Shown here: in pieces, positions 8,034-17,539 of the stretch | How the letters are laid out: every line of letters starts with the position of its first letter | Numbering within the stretch: position 1 is the stretch's first letter | Assembly: GCF_000775915.1 (NCBI RefSeq) | Contig: NZ_BBLT01000005.1 | Span: forward strand, 310,001-374,000 | From: Sporocytophaga myxococcoides | GTDB lineage: Bacteria; Bacteroidota; Bacteroidia; Cytophagales; Cytophagaceae | DNA length: 64,000 bases | Direction of reading: 5' to 3' | Made by a program: the position numbers and the translations under genes | The notes under the pieces: generated by a model | Databases searched by the model: none | The model's input: only the letters and a program-made list of their open reading frames with translations | Told to the model about the DNA's origin: nothing

Positions 8034-9470
8034 ATGAATAATGAAGAATTGATAGCGACAATAAAGGCTGAGTTATTGCAAATCCTTTCTCCGGATCAGG
8101 CATGGCAATATAGAATTGTTCCTAAACATGAAGATGCTCAAAAGGTAAGCTTTCTTATTGATGAAAGTACTTTTGATCCGATGATCGCAGAAGAGCTTGA
8201 GGTTTTACTAGGTAAAAATGTTCTGCTTGAAAAAATGGCAACAGAGGTAATTCAGAAGGCCCTTAGCAGGTATTATCTAAGAAATAGCCAGGATAGCCGG
8301 AAGAAAAGTCAGGCGTATACTGGTACCTCTGAAGACTTTCTGTCAAATTTAATTGCTGAAGCTAAAAGTTTAAAAAGCAGCGATATCCATATCGAGATCT
8401 ATGACGAGCGTTGCCGCGTCAGGATAAGGATAGATGGAATGCTTGTGGAAAGGTATATTCTTGAAAAGAATGATTATCCTTCTATGATTAATAAGATCAA
8501 GATTATGTCTAACCTTGATATTGCTGAGAAACGACTACCGCAGGATGGCCGGATCTTCTTTAATCACAGAGGAAATAAGTTTGATATTCGTGTTTCAGTC
8601 CTGCCAACATTGCATGGGGAAAAAGTTGTATTAAGGCTTTTAAGTAATGATGCAACGAATATTGATATTACCAGACTAGGATTTTCGGAATATGATTTAA
8701 AAAGTTATCTCGAAGGAGCCAAACGCCCTCATGGGATGTTGCTTATAAGTGGTCCTACAGGTAGCGGAAAGACTACGACATTATATGCCACTTTGAAATT
8801 GCTGAACAAGGAAACACGAAATATTCTGACAATAGAAGACCCCATTGAATACACGCTAGAAGGTATAAACCAGGTTCAGTTGAAAGAAAGTATCGGCTTA
8901 AATTTTGGCAGTGCTTTGAGGACCTTTCTAAGACAAGATCCTGACGTAATTATGGTCGGGGAGATCAGGGATCCTGATACAGCCTCCATGGCAATAAGGG
9001 CATCATTAACAGGACACCTTGTTTTATCTACCATACATACCAATTCGGCTTGGGGCACTATCTCACGTTTGATTGACATGGGGATTCCTTCTTTTCTTGT
9101 AGCCAATACATTAAATACAACTGTGGCACAAAGACTCGTGAGGACGCTTTGTACACATTGCAAAGACGAAGTTGCTTTTGATTCCGTACTCTATCCCAGG
9201 CAGTTTAAAGCTTATAGAACAGTGACAAGACATTTTGTGCCTAAGGGGTGTGATCATTGCTTTTACACTGGCTATAAAGGTCGTAAAGCTGTATATGAGG
9301 TGATACCTATAGACTATGAACTTGCAGAGAGAATTAAGGGAGGCGTTTTTGATGTTTCAGCAGAACTTAAAGAAAGAAATATAAAAACATTGTCAGAAAA
9401 TGCTTTCGAACTTTTTGAAGAAGGTTTAACATCATTAGAAGAGATTTATCCACTATTAGTTAATTTTTAA
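8034..9470 (+). CDS. gspE: Type II secretion ATPase GspE
   Basis: A 478-residue cytoplasmic ATPase of the GspE/PilB family that powers pseudopilus assembly. The Walker A motif GPTGSGKTT starts at residue 240. The Asp box (LTIEDPIEY), Walker B (VIMVGEIRDPDTA) and His box (LVLSTIHTN) follow in order. A four-cysteine zinc element (CTHC ... CDHC) near residues 377-410 is typical of GspE/PilB and absent from PilT retraction ATPases. The N-terminal domain is short but present. It is the only secretion ATPase of the operon, supporting a secretion rather than a retractile pilus system. Confidence 0.93.
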   Translation: MNNEELIATIKAELLQILSPDQAWQYRIVPKHEDAQKVSFLIDESTFDPMIAEELEVLLGKNVLLEKMATEVIQKALSRYYLRNSQDSRKKSQAYTGTSEDFLSNLIAEAKSLKSSDIHIEIYDERCRVRIRIDGMLVERYILEKNDYPSMINKIKIMSNLDIAEKRLPQDGRIFFNHRGNKFDIRVSVLPTLHGEKVVLRLLSNDATNIDITRLGFSEYDLKSYLEGAKRPHGMLLISGPTGSGKTTTLYATLKLLNKETRNILTIEDPIEYTLEGINQVQLKESIGLNFGSALRTFLRQDPDVIMVGEIRDPDTASMAIRASLTGHLVLSTIHTNSAWGTISRLIDMGIPSFLVANTLNTTVAQRLVRTLCTHCKDEVAFDSVLYPRQFKAYRTVTRHFVPKGCDHCFYTGYKGRKAVYEVIPIDYELAERIKGGVFDVSAELKERNIKTLSENAFELFEEGLTSLEEIYPLLVNF

Positions 9471-9471
9471 A

Positions 9472-11424
9472 GTGAAAACAAAGGTATTTTATTTTTATTT
9501 GATTTTGTTCCTTTGGGCTGGAAGTGCCTGGGCTCAGCAAGACAGGTATGCAGAACTTGAACAACGATTAAGAGATCTTGCTGATCTAAGTCCTGGTCTT
9601 AAGGAAACTGTTGATTTTTCTGTTTCCGGAGCTTCTATTCAGGAGTTTCTGAGAGGAATAGCAGAGTCACACAACCTCAATATAAGTGTAGATCCGACAC
9701 TGAATATTCGTGTGTACAACAACTTTAATAATGAAAAGGTATACAACATTCTCCTTTTTCTGGCCAAAGAACATGAACTGGATGTCCAGTTTGTTGGTTC
9801 GATTATGTCATTTAAAAAATATAATCCCCCTCCTGTAGTGCAGGCTGCAGCTCCTCCAAGAGAAATAATTGTCAAGTATAACAGCTATACCAATCTTCTA
9901 AGTCTTGACCTTAAAAATGACACTTTAGATAAAGTTGCAAAAAAGATAACACAAACAACCAAAAAAAATGTGATCCTTTCATCTGGTTTAACAGGCAAAT
10001 TGGTGAGTGCCTATATTGAAGATATGCCTTTTGAAAATGCTATTCAAAAAATGGCTTACGCGAATAGTCTGAAGATATTCAAGACTGATGATGAGTTTTA
10101 TGTTATAAAGACAATTGAAGAAGGTGAAGATCTCTTGTCCTCAAGTGATCCTAAAAACAAGAAAAAAAATACTTATCAAAAACCTCAAAGTCAGAATAAA
10201 GCCAATACACAGCAGGGAAATGCTTCAGCATCCAGTTTATTTGTGGATGTAAATGAAGATTCGCTCGGGCGAAAAACGATTTCCCTTGAGGCTGTAAATG
10301 CCCCTATTGCGGATGTTGTTAAGGCTGTTACAGAAGAAATGGGGATCAGTTACTTTTTGTTTTCAGACATTAAAGGTAATGCCACAACCAGCGTCAATAA
10401 TGTAAGGTTTGATGATTTCCTAAGCAGGCTGCTTCAGGGTACGGATTATACATATAAGATTGACAATAAAATTTATATGATAGGTGATCGAAAGCTTGAA
10501 GGTTTGCGAGCCAATAAAGTCATTCAATTTCAATATCGTTCGCTTGATGCAGTTCAGGAGATTATTCCTGCAGAGTTAAAAAAGGGAGTAGAAATAAAAG
10601 AATTTAAAGAATTAAACAGCATTCTGCTATCAGGAAGTTTACCTCAGATATTCGAAATAGAAGCCTTCGTAAGGCAACTGGATAAAGTGGTACCGATGGT
10701 GATGATTGAAGTAATCCTTATGGATGTGAGAAAAGGGAGGAAGGTCGAAACTGGCATTTCAGCAGGTATTTCGGATACCGTGAAGACTGGAGGCTCAATA
10801 TTTCCAGGTCTTAAGTTTAATTTCGGGTCCAAATCCATTAATGAATTTTTAGGATGGTTGGGTACTAACAATGTTTTTAATATTGGAAAAGTTACGCCAC
10901 AGTTTTATATAGGATTAACGGCACTTGAAAGCAATGATAATGTCAATGTCCGATCTACTCCAAAGTTATCAACACTTAATGGACATGATGCAAATCTGAG
11001 TATAGGTACAACCAGGTATTATGCTTTGAAAACTCAGAATGTTGTAGGTAGCCTAACGCCCACGAATATTACAACAGAAACCTATAATGCTGTTCAGGCA
11101 AATCTATCAATCAATATAAAACCAATAGTTTCCGGGGATGATCAGGTGACTTTAAATATTGATGTAAGTATCACAGACTTTATAGGAGAAGCGCCTTCAG
11201 GTCCTCCTCCGTCATCAACAAGTCAATTTAAGTCAATTGTAAGAGTCCGAAATGAAGAAATGGTTGTCCTTGGAGGGTTAGAAAGAAGTGAGACCTCGGA
11301 AAGAGGATCTGGAGTGCCGATTTTATCTAGAATTCCGATTATCAAATGGCTTTTTAGCAGTAGATCCAGATCTAAAAGTAAAATGATTTCTGTTGTTTTT
11401 ATTAAGCCTACAATTATATATTAA
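9472..11424 (+). CDS. gspD: Secretin GspD (outer membrane channel)
   Basis: A 650-residue protein with a signal peptide (GTG start at 9472, one base after the gspE stop; mature end near AWAQQD). The N-terminal region carries STN/N0-like (ISVDPTLNIRVYNNF) and N1-like domains. A Ser/Asn/Gln-rich linker at about 225-255 and a further N domain precede the secretin domain. The secretin hallmark is seen at about 614-627 (VPILSRIPIIKWLF), preceded by VRVRNEEMVVLGGL. Its role is the multimeric outer membrane pore. No pilotin is obvious, but the lipoprotein gene in the same operon is a candidate. Confidence 0.92.
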   Translation: MKTKVFYFYLILFLWAGSAWAQQDRYAELEQRLRDLADLSPGLKETVDFSVSGASIQEFLRGIAESHNLNISVDPTLNIRVYNNFNNEKVYNILLFLAKEHELDVQFVGSIMSFKKYNPPPVVQAAAPPREIIVKYNSYTNLLSLDLKNDTLDKVAKKITQTTKKNVILSSGLTGKLVSAYIEDMPFENAIQKMAYANSLKIFKTDDEFYVIKTIEEGEDLLSSSDPKNKKKNTYQKPQSQNKANTQQGNASASSLFVDVNEDSLGRKTISLEAVNAPIADVVKAVTEEMGISYFLFSDIKGNATTSVNNVRFDDFLSRLLQGTDYTYKIDNKIYMIGDRKLEGLRANKVIQFQYRSLDAVQEIIPAELKKGVEIKEFKELNSILLSGSLPQIFEIEAFVRQLDKVVPMVMIEVILMDVRKGRKVETGISAGISDTVKTGGSIFPGLKFNFGSKSINEFLGWLGTNNVFNIGKVTPQFYIGLTALESNDNVNVRSTPKLSTLNGHDANLSIGTTRYYALKTQNVVGSLTPTNITTETYNAVQANLSINIKPIVSGDDQVTLNIDVSITDFIGEAPSGPPPSSTSQFKSIVRVRNEEMVVLGGLERSETSERGSGVPILSRIPIIKWLFSSRSRSKSKMISVVFIKPTIIY

Positions 11425-11426
11425 TC

Positions 11427-12656
11427 ATGCTTAAACAGCTGGGACAAATATTTTCAAGACAAAAGAAAGTTGCAGGCATTGAGGTTATTTCTTCAAGTGA
11501 GGGGAAATATATGTTCAACTGTGTGTTACTTTCAGTAAAGAATAATATTGCTCAGATCGAATTAAAAGAAAAAGAAGTAGATGATTTTGAAAAACTGAAA
11601 TTGTTTATACCTCAGGATATTCCTTTGTTCTTAACATTAACCGGACGAGGAATTTTGCATAAAAACGTTAAAGACGAATATTCGGATGATACTCAGATCT
11701 TCAATCAGATATTTCCAAATGCAAAGTTAACGGATTACTATATACAAAAGACAGCAGCGGCAGCCAACCATCTATATATATCCTTAACAAGGAAACAATT
11801 GGTAGATTCTTTATTACAGAAATTTAAAGAACAGAATTATTTTGTTACAAGTATGAGTCTGGGCCCATTTCCTGTGGCGGACTTGTTTCAGTTGTTATCA
11901 ATTGAAGTTCCTTCTTTGTCATTCGGACATCATGAATTGGTTTTTAATAAAAATCAAATTAATGTCTATAGAACTAAAGAGGAATCGAATAATGCTTTGA
12001 TAAAGGCAGGGGATGAAATGGTTTCGGGAGATTTGTTAATTGCTTATGCATCGGCATTTCTTGGAATTATAGATTCAGATAGAGTACGTGTTAGTATAGA
12101 ACAGGTAGATGTTCAAAAAGAAGAATTTCAGCAAAAGCGTAAGTTTAAACTGTTATCAATTTCTTTATTGACTTTTTTTCTTTCAATACTTTTAATCAAT
12201 ACTCTTTTGCTTACTAATTATAAGCAGGAAAATGAAAAGCTAGCAATAAAACTAAGTAAGCTTAATGATCTTTCTTCAAATCTTGAAGTTGATGAAAAGG
12301 AGCTTCAGCAAAAGGAGTTATTTCTAACTGAAGCAGGCTGGCTTGTTTCGTCAAAGTTTTCTTTTTATTCGGATCAGATTGCTGTATTGTTACCTCCTTC
12401 AATAACGTTGACCAAGTTGGCGATGAATCCTTATAATCAAAAAGAAAGTAGGATTCAGCGTAAAGAGGTTTTTGAAAATGGAGCTATACGTATTGATGGT
12501 TATTGTGTAAGGCCAACTGAACTGAATTCCTGGGTCAAAATATTGAAAGATCAACATTGGGTGAAGGAAGTAAATGTGGAAGATTATTCATTTGATCATA
12601 AAACCAGATCAGGGAATTTTATACTGCAAATTCTGATTAATGATGAACTGGAATAA
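11427..12656 (+). CDS. gspL: GspL-like inner membrane assembly protein
   Basis: The 409-residue product has a cytoplasmic part of about 240 residues, one transmembrane helix (about 242-266, LLSISLLTFFLSILLINTLL), and a periplasmic coiled coil plus small alpha/beta domain. This is the layout of GspL, or of PilM and PilN joined. Sequence similarity to characterised GspL is weak to the eye, so the assignment rests on topology and on its place between the secretin and a GspM/PilO-like gene. It would couple the GspE ATPase to the membrane platform. The next gene overlaps its 3' end. Confidence 0.65.
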   Translation: MLKQLGQIFSRQKKVAGIEVISSSEGKYMFNCVLLSVKNNIAQIELKEKEVDDFEKLKLFIPQDIPLFLTLTGRGILHKNVKDEYSDDTQIFNQIFPNAKLTDYYIQKTAAAANHLYISLTRKQLVDSLLQKFKEQNYFVTSMSLGPFPVADLFQLLSIEVPSLSFGHHELVFNKNQINVYRTKEESNNALIKAGDEMVSGDLLIAYASAFLGIIDSDRVRVSIEQVDVQKEEFQQKRKFKLLSISLLTFFLSILLINTLLLTNYKQENEKLAIKLSKLNDLSSNLEVDEKELQQKELFLTEAGWLVSSKFSFYSDQIAVLLPPSITLTKLAMNPYNQKESRIQRKEVFENGAIRIDGYCVRPTELNSWVKILKDQHWVKEVNVEDYSFDHKTRSGNFILQILINDELE

Positions 12657-13209
12657 CTTATCATATAAAGTTAAAAACAAATATTTGATTGCAGGTGGAG
12701 CCTTTTTCCTGGTCATTGCCTATTTACTTGCTTTTAATAAAACTGTAGAGCTTTATTTATTTAGTAAAGACCAGAAAGCAAAATTGATACATGCAAAAGA
12801 AGCCCCTGAGAAAAGAAGGCTAATGGAAATTAAATCCAATGCACTAAAGGAAAAGTTATCTTCCTATTTTGCAGATTCACTTAAAGACCAGGGGCATCTT
12901 TTAGAAGTAGTTTCAATTTTTTGTTCAAAGAATAATTTGCTATTACAAGAACTGCCAAATGAAGAATTCTATGAAGATAAAGAATTTATCATAGGAACTA
13001 CAAAAATCAAAGTAGAAGGACATTTTACAGATCTGCTGAAATTACTTTATTTACTGGAGCAAAAGGAAGCTGTGGGAAGGGTATCATCTAGCAGTTTTGA
13101 TATGATATACGATAATAAAAGAAAAAAGAAAGTACTTGTACTTACGATGTATATTCAGACACTTAAAATAAAACTGAAAAATAACAAAAAAGATGATGCG
13201 AAAATTTAA
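12640..13209 (+). CDS. gspM: GspM/PilO-like inner membrane protein
   Basis: An N-terminal membrane helix at about residues 17-33 (YLIAGGAFFLVIAYLLAF) is followed by a coiled coil and a small periplasmic domain (about 85-180). This is the architecture of GspM and PilO, which pair with GspL/PilN. It begins inside the end of the GspL-like gene (17-base overlap; ATG codons at 12640 and 12643 are both possible). The next gene begins inside its own 3' end, so translation is coupled. Confidence 0.6.
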   Translation: MMNWNNLSYKVKNKYLIAGGAFFLVIAYLLAFNKTVELYLFSKDQKAKLIHAKEAPEKRRLMEIKSNALKEKLSSYFADSLKDQGHLLEVVSIFCSKNNLLLQELPNEEFYEDKEFIIGTTKIKVEGHFTDLLKLLYLLEQKEAVGRVSSSSFDMIYDNKRKKKVLVLTMYIQTLKIKLKNNKKDDAKI

Positions 13210-14128
13210 TTTTTTGAATTTACTTTTTTGGAGCCTGATTGCTCTGACTTCTTGCACAGAAATTTTTGAGAAGGACATTGAAAAGGAAGAGATCACCATT
13301 TATACTCCTAATGGAAAAGATTCTATAAATTATTCTCAAACCTTCTGGTGGAGTCAGGTTGACTTTGCAACAGATTATCAATTAACTGTTGTTTCTCCAA
13401 GTTTTACTGCTCCTGAAAAGATGTTACTTGATACAATCGTTAAGAATAACAGATTTGCATATTACCTGGGGCCTGGTAAGTTTGAATGGCAGGTTAGAGC
13501 TATGAACGGAGGCTACAAGACAAAATACTTTGGGAGTAAGTTTAAGATTGATACAACAGAGATCTCTTTGCAAACTGTAAATCTGAAACTACCAGTAAAT
13601 TCTAAAGTACTGGCAGAAGGTTTGATTGAATTTGAATGGTCAAGGTTGTTAGGTGCAAAGGGATACCAGTTCCAACTAGACTCAAGCCAATCATACAGAT
13701 TACCAATTGTCAATGACTTCAGAACATCTACAACCTATAGCTATAATCTGGCTGTTCCAGACACTTATTTTTGGAGAGTCAGGGCATACAATGAAAAGAA
13801 AGATACTACAGACTGGACAGAGTTTAAGTTCACTCTTGATAACAGTATACCATTAAAGGTAGCTTTATTAAGTCCGTTGCAAAGTGCTTCAAATCAGGGG
13901 CAGTCAGGCACTTTAAAATGGAATGATTTGGGATCAGGTTATAGATATACAGTTTATATACAAGTTGGATCTGGTCAAGGAATTGAATATCCGAATCAAT
14001 CATCTGCTTCTTATAATTATTCTTCAATTAGTAAAGGACAAGAGGTTAAATGGAAAGTAAAAGCAGTAAGTGCTGCAGGTATAGAAGGCCCATACAGTGA
14101 TTTGTGGTCATTTACAATTCAACCATGA
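13193..14128 (+). CDS. Lipoprotein with fibronectin type III-like repeats, secretion operon
   Basis: A lipoprotein signal (SLIALTSC, Cys near residue 21) leads into about 290 residues containing three FN3-like units. Each has a Trp early and an aromatic-Trp-x-Val-x-Ala strand late (FEWQVRAMNG, YFWRVRAYNE, VKWKVKAVSAAG). It overlaps gspM by 17 bases and its stop overlaps the gspC-like start (ATGA), so it belongs to the operon. No such protein is standard in Gsp clusters. A role as pilotin, secretin scaffold or surface receptor is possible, but this is inference. Confidence 0.75.
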   Translation: MMRKFNFLNLLFWSLIALTSCTEIFEKDIEKEEITIYTPNGKDSINYSQTFWWSQVDFATDYQLTVVSPSFTAPEKMLLDTIVKNNRFAYYLGPGKFEWQVRAMNGGYKTKYFGSKFKIDTTEISLQTVNLKLPVNSKVLAEGLIEFEWSRLLGAKGYQFQLDSSQSYRLPIVNDFRTSTTYSYNLAVPDTYFWRVRAYNEKKDTTDWTEFKFTLDNSIPLKVALLSPLQSASNQGQSGTLKWNDLGSGYRYTVYIQVGSGQGIEYPNQSSASYNYSSISKGQEVKWKVKAVSAAGIEGPYSDLWSFTIQP

Positions 14129-14625
14129 AAAACAAAAAAATGACCTATATTCTGCTCGCCGGAGTTGTTGTTGTCTGGGGCCTTATTTTTGTAAGGATCT
14201 ATAGCTCCTTGTTTTCTGATTCAAAGGAAATTACCTCATCCAAGCCTGTAATCAAGGGAAATCAGAATATTTTCAAAAAAGATACATTTGTTCTGGTTGC
14301 CAAATACAGAGATCCTTTTCTAGGTGGAATGCATAATCCGTCAAGTTATGTCGCATTAAAGGATCCGGGTAAAAAAAATAACATCAAACCTGTTGTTGTG
14401 AAAACTAAAGAGCCAGAGGTGCAGATAGATTGGACTGTTATAAGTTATATTGGATTAATAAAAAATACTGGAAGTAACAAACATGTCTCTTTGATGAACA
14501 TAAATGGCAATGAATATCTCATGGAAGAAGGAGTTGAGAAAGAGGGGGTCAAATTAATGAGGAATTGTAAAGATTCTGTAAAGGTAGTTTTTTGTGGTAA
14601 AGAGAAGTTTATTAAAAGAAATTAA
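14125..14625 (+). CDS. gspC: GspC/PilP-like periplasmic protein
   Basis: The ATG at 14125 overlaps the previous stop (ATGA) and begins MKNKKMTYILLAGVVVVWGL, a single membrane helix. This is preferred to an in-frame ATG at 14104. A linker with the motif KYRDPFLGG follows, and then a small beta domain (about 105-166: VISYIGLIKN...HVSLMNINGNEYLMEEG). That domain fits the HR domain of GspC and the related PilP, which contact the secretin. Length (166 residues) and position fit. Sequence similarity alone is modest. Confidence 0.65.
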   Translation: MKNKKMTYILLAGVVVVWGLIFVRIYSSLFSDSKEITSSKPVIKGNQNIFKKDTFVLVAKYRDPFLGGMHNPSSYVALKDPGKKNNIKPVVVKTKEPEVQIDWTVISYIGLIKNTGSNKHVSLMNINGNEYLMEEGVEKEGVKLMRNCKDSVKVVFCGKEKFIKRN

Positions 14626-14631
14626 TTTTTT

Positions 14632-15444
14632 ATGAAAAGATTATATTTTCTTATTTTATTAAGTATTCCATTATCTGTTATGGGACAAAGAAAGATTGAT
14701 TTACATATCCCAAACAGGGTTATTGTAAACTTTCTTGATCATGTTGTATATGCTGAAATAGTTGAAGGGAAACCTCTAATCAAAGTGACTGATGAATATT
14801 TTTATTATTGGTATAACGCTAATGATATAAAAAAAACCAGAGGTGGTTTCGAAGGAAAATTATTACATGGCCTATATAGCGATTTTTATATGAATAAAAA
14901 TCTTAGAGAAAAGGGGATGTTCAGATTTGGGCGAAAAGAAGGATTGTGGAAGAGCTGGCATATCAATGGTGAACTTAAGGAAGTTTATCATTGGAAAAAA
15001 GGAAAGCTTCATGGTGAATTTTTTGTATTTGACGAATCGGGGAAATTATTGCAAAAGGGCTCTTACAAAGACAATTTGTTTAATGGTAAAAGATATACAT
15101 ATGAGTCTTCGGGAAATGTGAAGGTAGAAAAGTACGTAAAAGGTGAGCTCAAAGTAAAAAAGGAGAAGCAGAGTAAAGGATTTAAGTTAAGACTATGGAG
15201 AAAATATAAAAAGAAACAAACTACAATACCTCAATCTTCCGAAGATTCGCTTATGCAAAAGTCTCCTTTACCAAGTACTGAGATACCGAAGGGACATGAT
15301 CTGAAAAATTCAAAGAAAGAGAAGAAAAAATCCAAAAATCAAAAAGCAGAAACTAAGCCCCAAAAAAAGAAAAAAGAACCAAAGGTTAGGATTCGAAAAA
15401 TGAAGAAAATAGTTCCAGCTGAAACTGAAGAAAAACAAACGTGA
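14632..15444 (+). CDS. Exported MORN-type (YwqK-like) repeat protein with Lys-rich tail
   Basis: A signal peptide (MKRLYFLILLSIPLSVMGQ) precedes a domain with four MORN-like units at about residues 70-170 (GKLLHGLYSDFY, GRKEGLWKSWH, GKLHGEFFVFDESG, DNLFNGKRYTYESSG). The last 90 residues are extremely Lys-rich and probably disordered, a possible peptidoglycan- or LPS-facing anchor. It lies inside the secretion operon, 6 bases after gspC and one base before the GspK-like gene. MORN-type repeats often mediate envelope contacts; its job in this machine is unknown. Confidence 0.75.
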   Translation: MKRLYFLILLSIPLSVMGQRKIDLHIPNRVIVNFLDHVVYAEIVEGKPLIKVTDEYFYYWYNANDIKKTRGGFEGKLLHGLYSDFYMNKNLREKGMFRFGRKEGLWKSWHINGELKEVYHWKKGKLHGEFFVFDESGKLLQKGSYKDNLFNGKRYTYESSGNVKVEKYVKGELKVKKEKQSKGFKLRLWRKYKKKQTTIPQSSEDSLMQKSPLPSTEIPKGHDLKNSKKEKKKSKNQKAETKPQKKKKEPKVRIRKMKKIVPAETEEKQT

Positions 15445-15445
15445 T

Positions 15446-16711
15446 ATGCTCCGTGCTAATGCGCTTTTTATAGTTCTGGTGATATCGCTGCTAATAGCTC
15501 TTATTAGCGGTTCTCTTATTTTAGTATCCTATCATTATACCTCAGGATATCATACAAATCTTTTATATAAGCGTTTGATAAGAAATACTCAATCAGGAAT
15601 TAATTACCTGTTGGCCGATAATGGAGATATAGGCTTAAACGAGGAACGACTGCTTGATCTTTATGGTAAGGGAGAAGACTCTATTGCACTTAAAAGGATG
15701 AATTGGGGAATTTTTGATCTGGCTGCTGTGAGGGCTTTTTCAAATAAAAGGGAGATTTATAAAGTTGTAGAATTTGGCTATAAGCCTGATGGAGAAAGCA
15801 AATGTGCCATTTATTTAAGCAACTATTATCATCCATTGTATATAGGTGGTAAATCTATAGTTAAAGGAACATCTTATTTGCCAGATAGAGGAGCAAGAAG
15901 ACCTTCTGAATCACAGTTTGTTTTTACAGGTACTCAACTTATCCAAGGAGAAGTAAAGAAAAGTGGCAATAAATTGCCGGATTTAAATAAAGAGATCAAA
16001 GATAGGGTTTTATCATTTTTGGATGGAAATTTTTCAGAGGATGAATTTGAGAAAAATCAAACAATTGAAACTGATACCTTGAAGCGTTCATTTATTGAGA
16101 AAACAATTTTATTAAGTCAAAAAGGAACGTTGTCAATAAAAAATGTATCTGGTAATGTGATAATAAAAAGCGATACGCTATTTAGAATTCCTAAAGATTG
16201 TTTTTTAAAAGATATCGTGATTATAGCAAGGGCTATTGAAATAGAAAGTGGCTTTAATGGATCACTTCAGATTTTTGGAGCCGATTCAATCATCTTAAAT
16301 GAAAATGTTACGCTCAATTATCCTTCTGTCGTTGGTGTTTTTCAGAGAGACTTTAAGACTGCAAAGCCATTTATAAAAATTAAAAATAGGTGCCGTATAA
16401 ATGGAATAGTGTTTTCTTCTCAATCGGGCTTAGATTTACAAAAGATGCCAGCACATAATAGTGAACAGACACTAATTATTCTTGAAAAAGAAGCTTATTT
16501 GCATGGTCAGTTGTATGCAGACGGGTTTGCAAATATTCAAGGAGTTGTCCATGGTGCAGTTTTATGTAATAAATTTTACCATAAGGGCTCTAATTCAGAA
16601 AATTATTTGATAGACGCGACAATTGATGCAACAAAGCTTTCTACCAACTTTATTGGTTCAAGTTTACTTACTTCCGAAAAGAAAAAACGCCTTATTAAAT
16701 GGATGGAATAA
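15446..16711 (+). CDS. gspK: GspK/PilX-like minor pseudopilin
   Basis: A 421-residue protein with a pilin-like N-terminus (MLRA|NALFIVLVISLLIALISGS). It lacks the Glu at mature position 5, as GspK proteins do, and has a large extracytoplasmic domain. Ala precedes the probable cleavage site, as in the other pilins here. The domain ends in beta-helix-like strands (about 235-385). GspK normally caps the pseudopilus tip with GspI and GspJ, and here the next two genes are GspI- and GspJ-like. Family assignment is by N-terminus, size and order rather than by strong motif identity. Confidence 0.65.
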   Translation: MLRANALFIVLVISLLIALISGSLILVSYHYTSGYHTNLLYKRLIRNTQSGINYLLADNGDIGLNEERLLDLYGKGEDSIALKRMNWGIFDLAAVRAFSNKREIYKVVEFGYKPDGESKCAIYLSNYYHPLYIGGKSIVKGTSYLPDRGARRPSESQFVFTGTQLIQGEVKKSGNKLPDLNKEIKDRVLSFLDGNFSEDEFEKNQTIETDTLKRSFIEKTILLSQKGTLSIKNVSGNVIIKSDTLFRIPKDCFLKDIVIIARAIEIESGFNGSLQIFGADSIILNENVTLNYPSVVGVFQRDFKTAKPFIKIKNRCRINGIVFSSQSGLDLQKMPAHNSEQTLIILEKEAYLHGQLYADGFANIQGVVHGAVLCNKFYHKGSNSENYLIDATIDATKLSTNFIGSSLLTSEKKKRLIKWME

Positions 16712-17055
16712 GCTCGTTGAAGGTAAAAGCTTCAACACTTATTGAGGTTGTTGTTGCTATGGTAATTATGTTCATTACTTTTGGTATAGGAATGATGATT
16801 TATCATAATATTTTAAAATCGGGGATTAATCTTCAAAATTTAAAAGCTGATCTTCTTTCGTCTCAGATAGTTGAAGAAACAATAAAGGCAAGGTCTTATT
16901 TTGATGAAGAAATGGAGTTACAGGACCTTCTGGTGAAGAAAAGAATTAGCCCATATCAGAATAATTCTAGTTTATTGTTGATTGAAATACAAGTATTCTC
17001 AAAAGACGAAAAATTATTAGCTGAAACAAGTCAACTTATTTTGGCAGATGAGTAA
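16699..17055 (+). CDS. gspI: GspI-like minor pseudopilin
   Basis: A 118-residue protein with a prepilin signal KVKA|STLIEVVVAMVIMFITFG, Glu at mature position 5 and Ala before the cleavage site, then a small domain. It starts 13 bases inside the GspK-like gene and ends 8 bases inside the GspJ-like gene. Length and order fit GspI/PilV. Confidence 0.7.
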   Translation: MDGISSLKVKASTLIEVVVAMVIMFITFGIGMMIYHNILKSGINLQNLKADLLSSQIVEETIKARSYFDEEMELQDLLVKKRISPYQNNSSLLLIEIQVFSKDEKLLAETSQLILADE

Positions 17056-17539
17056 ACTCAAGGCATATACCATTATGGAAATGATTGTGACCATGCTTAT
17101 AGCAGGTATTACCATAAGTATGTCCTATTCTTCCTACAAAATAATAAGTGGTCAGTTTGGGAAATATAAAGCAAATAGTCAACGAAATTACGACCTCATC
17201 TTGTTTGATAAACTGCTTTTGATGGATTTCGTAAATTCAGATCGGGTTATAAGGCAATCCAATGGAATGAGATGTGAATACGGTGATAAAATAACAGATT
17301 ACATTTTTGAAAATATATATGTTATAAGAAAAAGTGAAATAATTGATACTTTTAAAGTTGTAATCTCTAATCCAAAGTATTATTTTCTAAGTGAGGAAAA
17401 TTTTGTTCCTGATATATTAATTGACAAAGTGGAGTTCGATGGAATTATTGGGAATGACATACTTCCATTTATATATAAAAAGGAATATGGAGCTGATGTT
17501 CTTATTGAAAAGGAAAAAGAAGGGGAGCTAACTCAATGA
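17048..17539 (+). CDS. gspJ: GspJ-like minor pseudopilin
   Basis: A 163-residue protein with a prepilin signal KLKA|YTIMEMIVTMLIAGITIS, Glu at mature position 5 and Ala before cleavage. The globular part is rich in Asp and Tyr. It overlaps GspI by 8 bases and the GspF gene by 4 bases (ATGA). Position and length fit GspJ/PilW. Confidence 0.7.
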   Translation: MSKLKAYTIMEMIVTMLIAGITISMSYSSYKIISGQFGKYKANSQRNYDLILFDKLLLMDFVNSDRVIRQSNGMRCEYGDKITDYIFENIYVIRKSEIIDTFKVVISNPKYYFLSEENFVPDILIDKVEFDGIIGNDILPFIYKKEYGADVLIEKEKEGELTQ

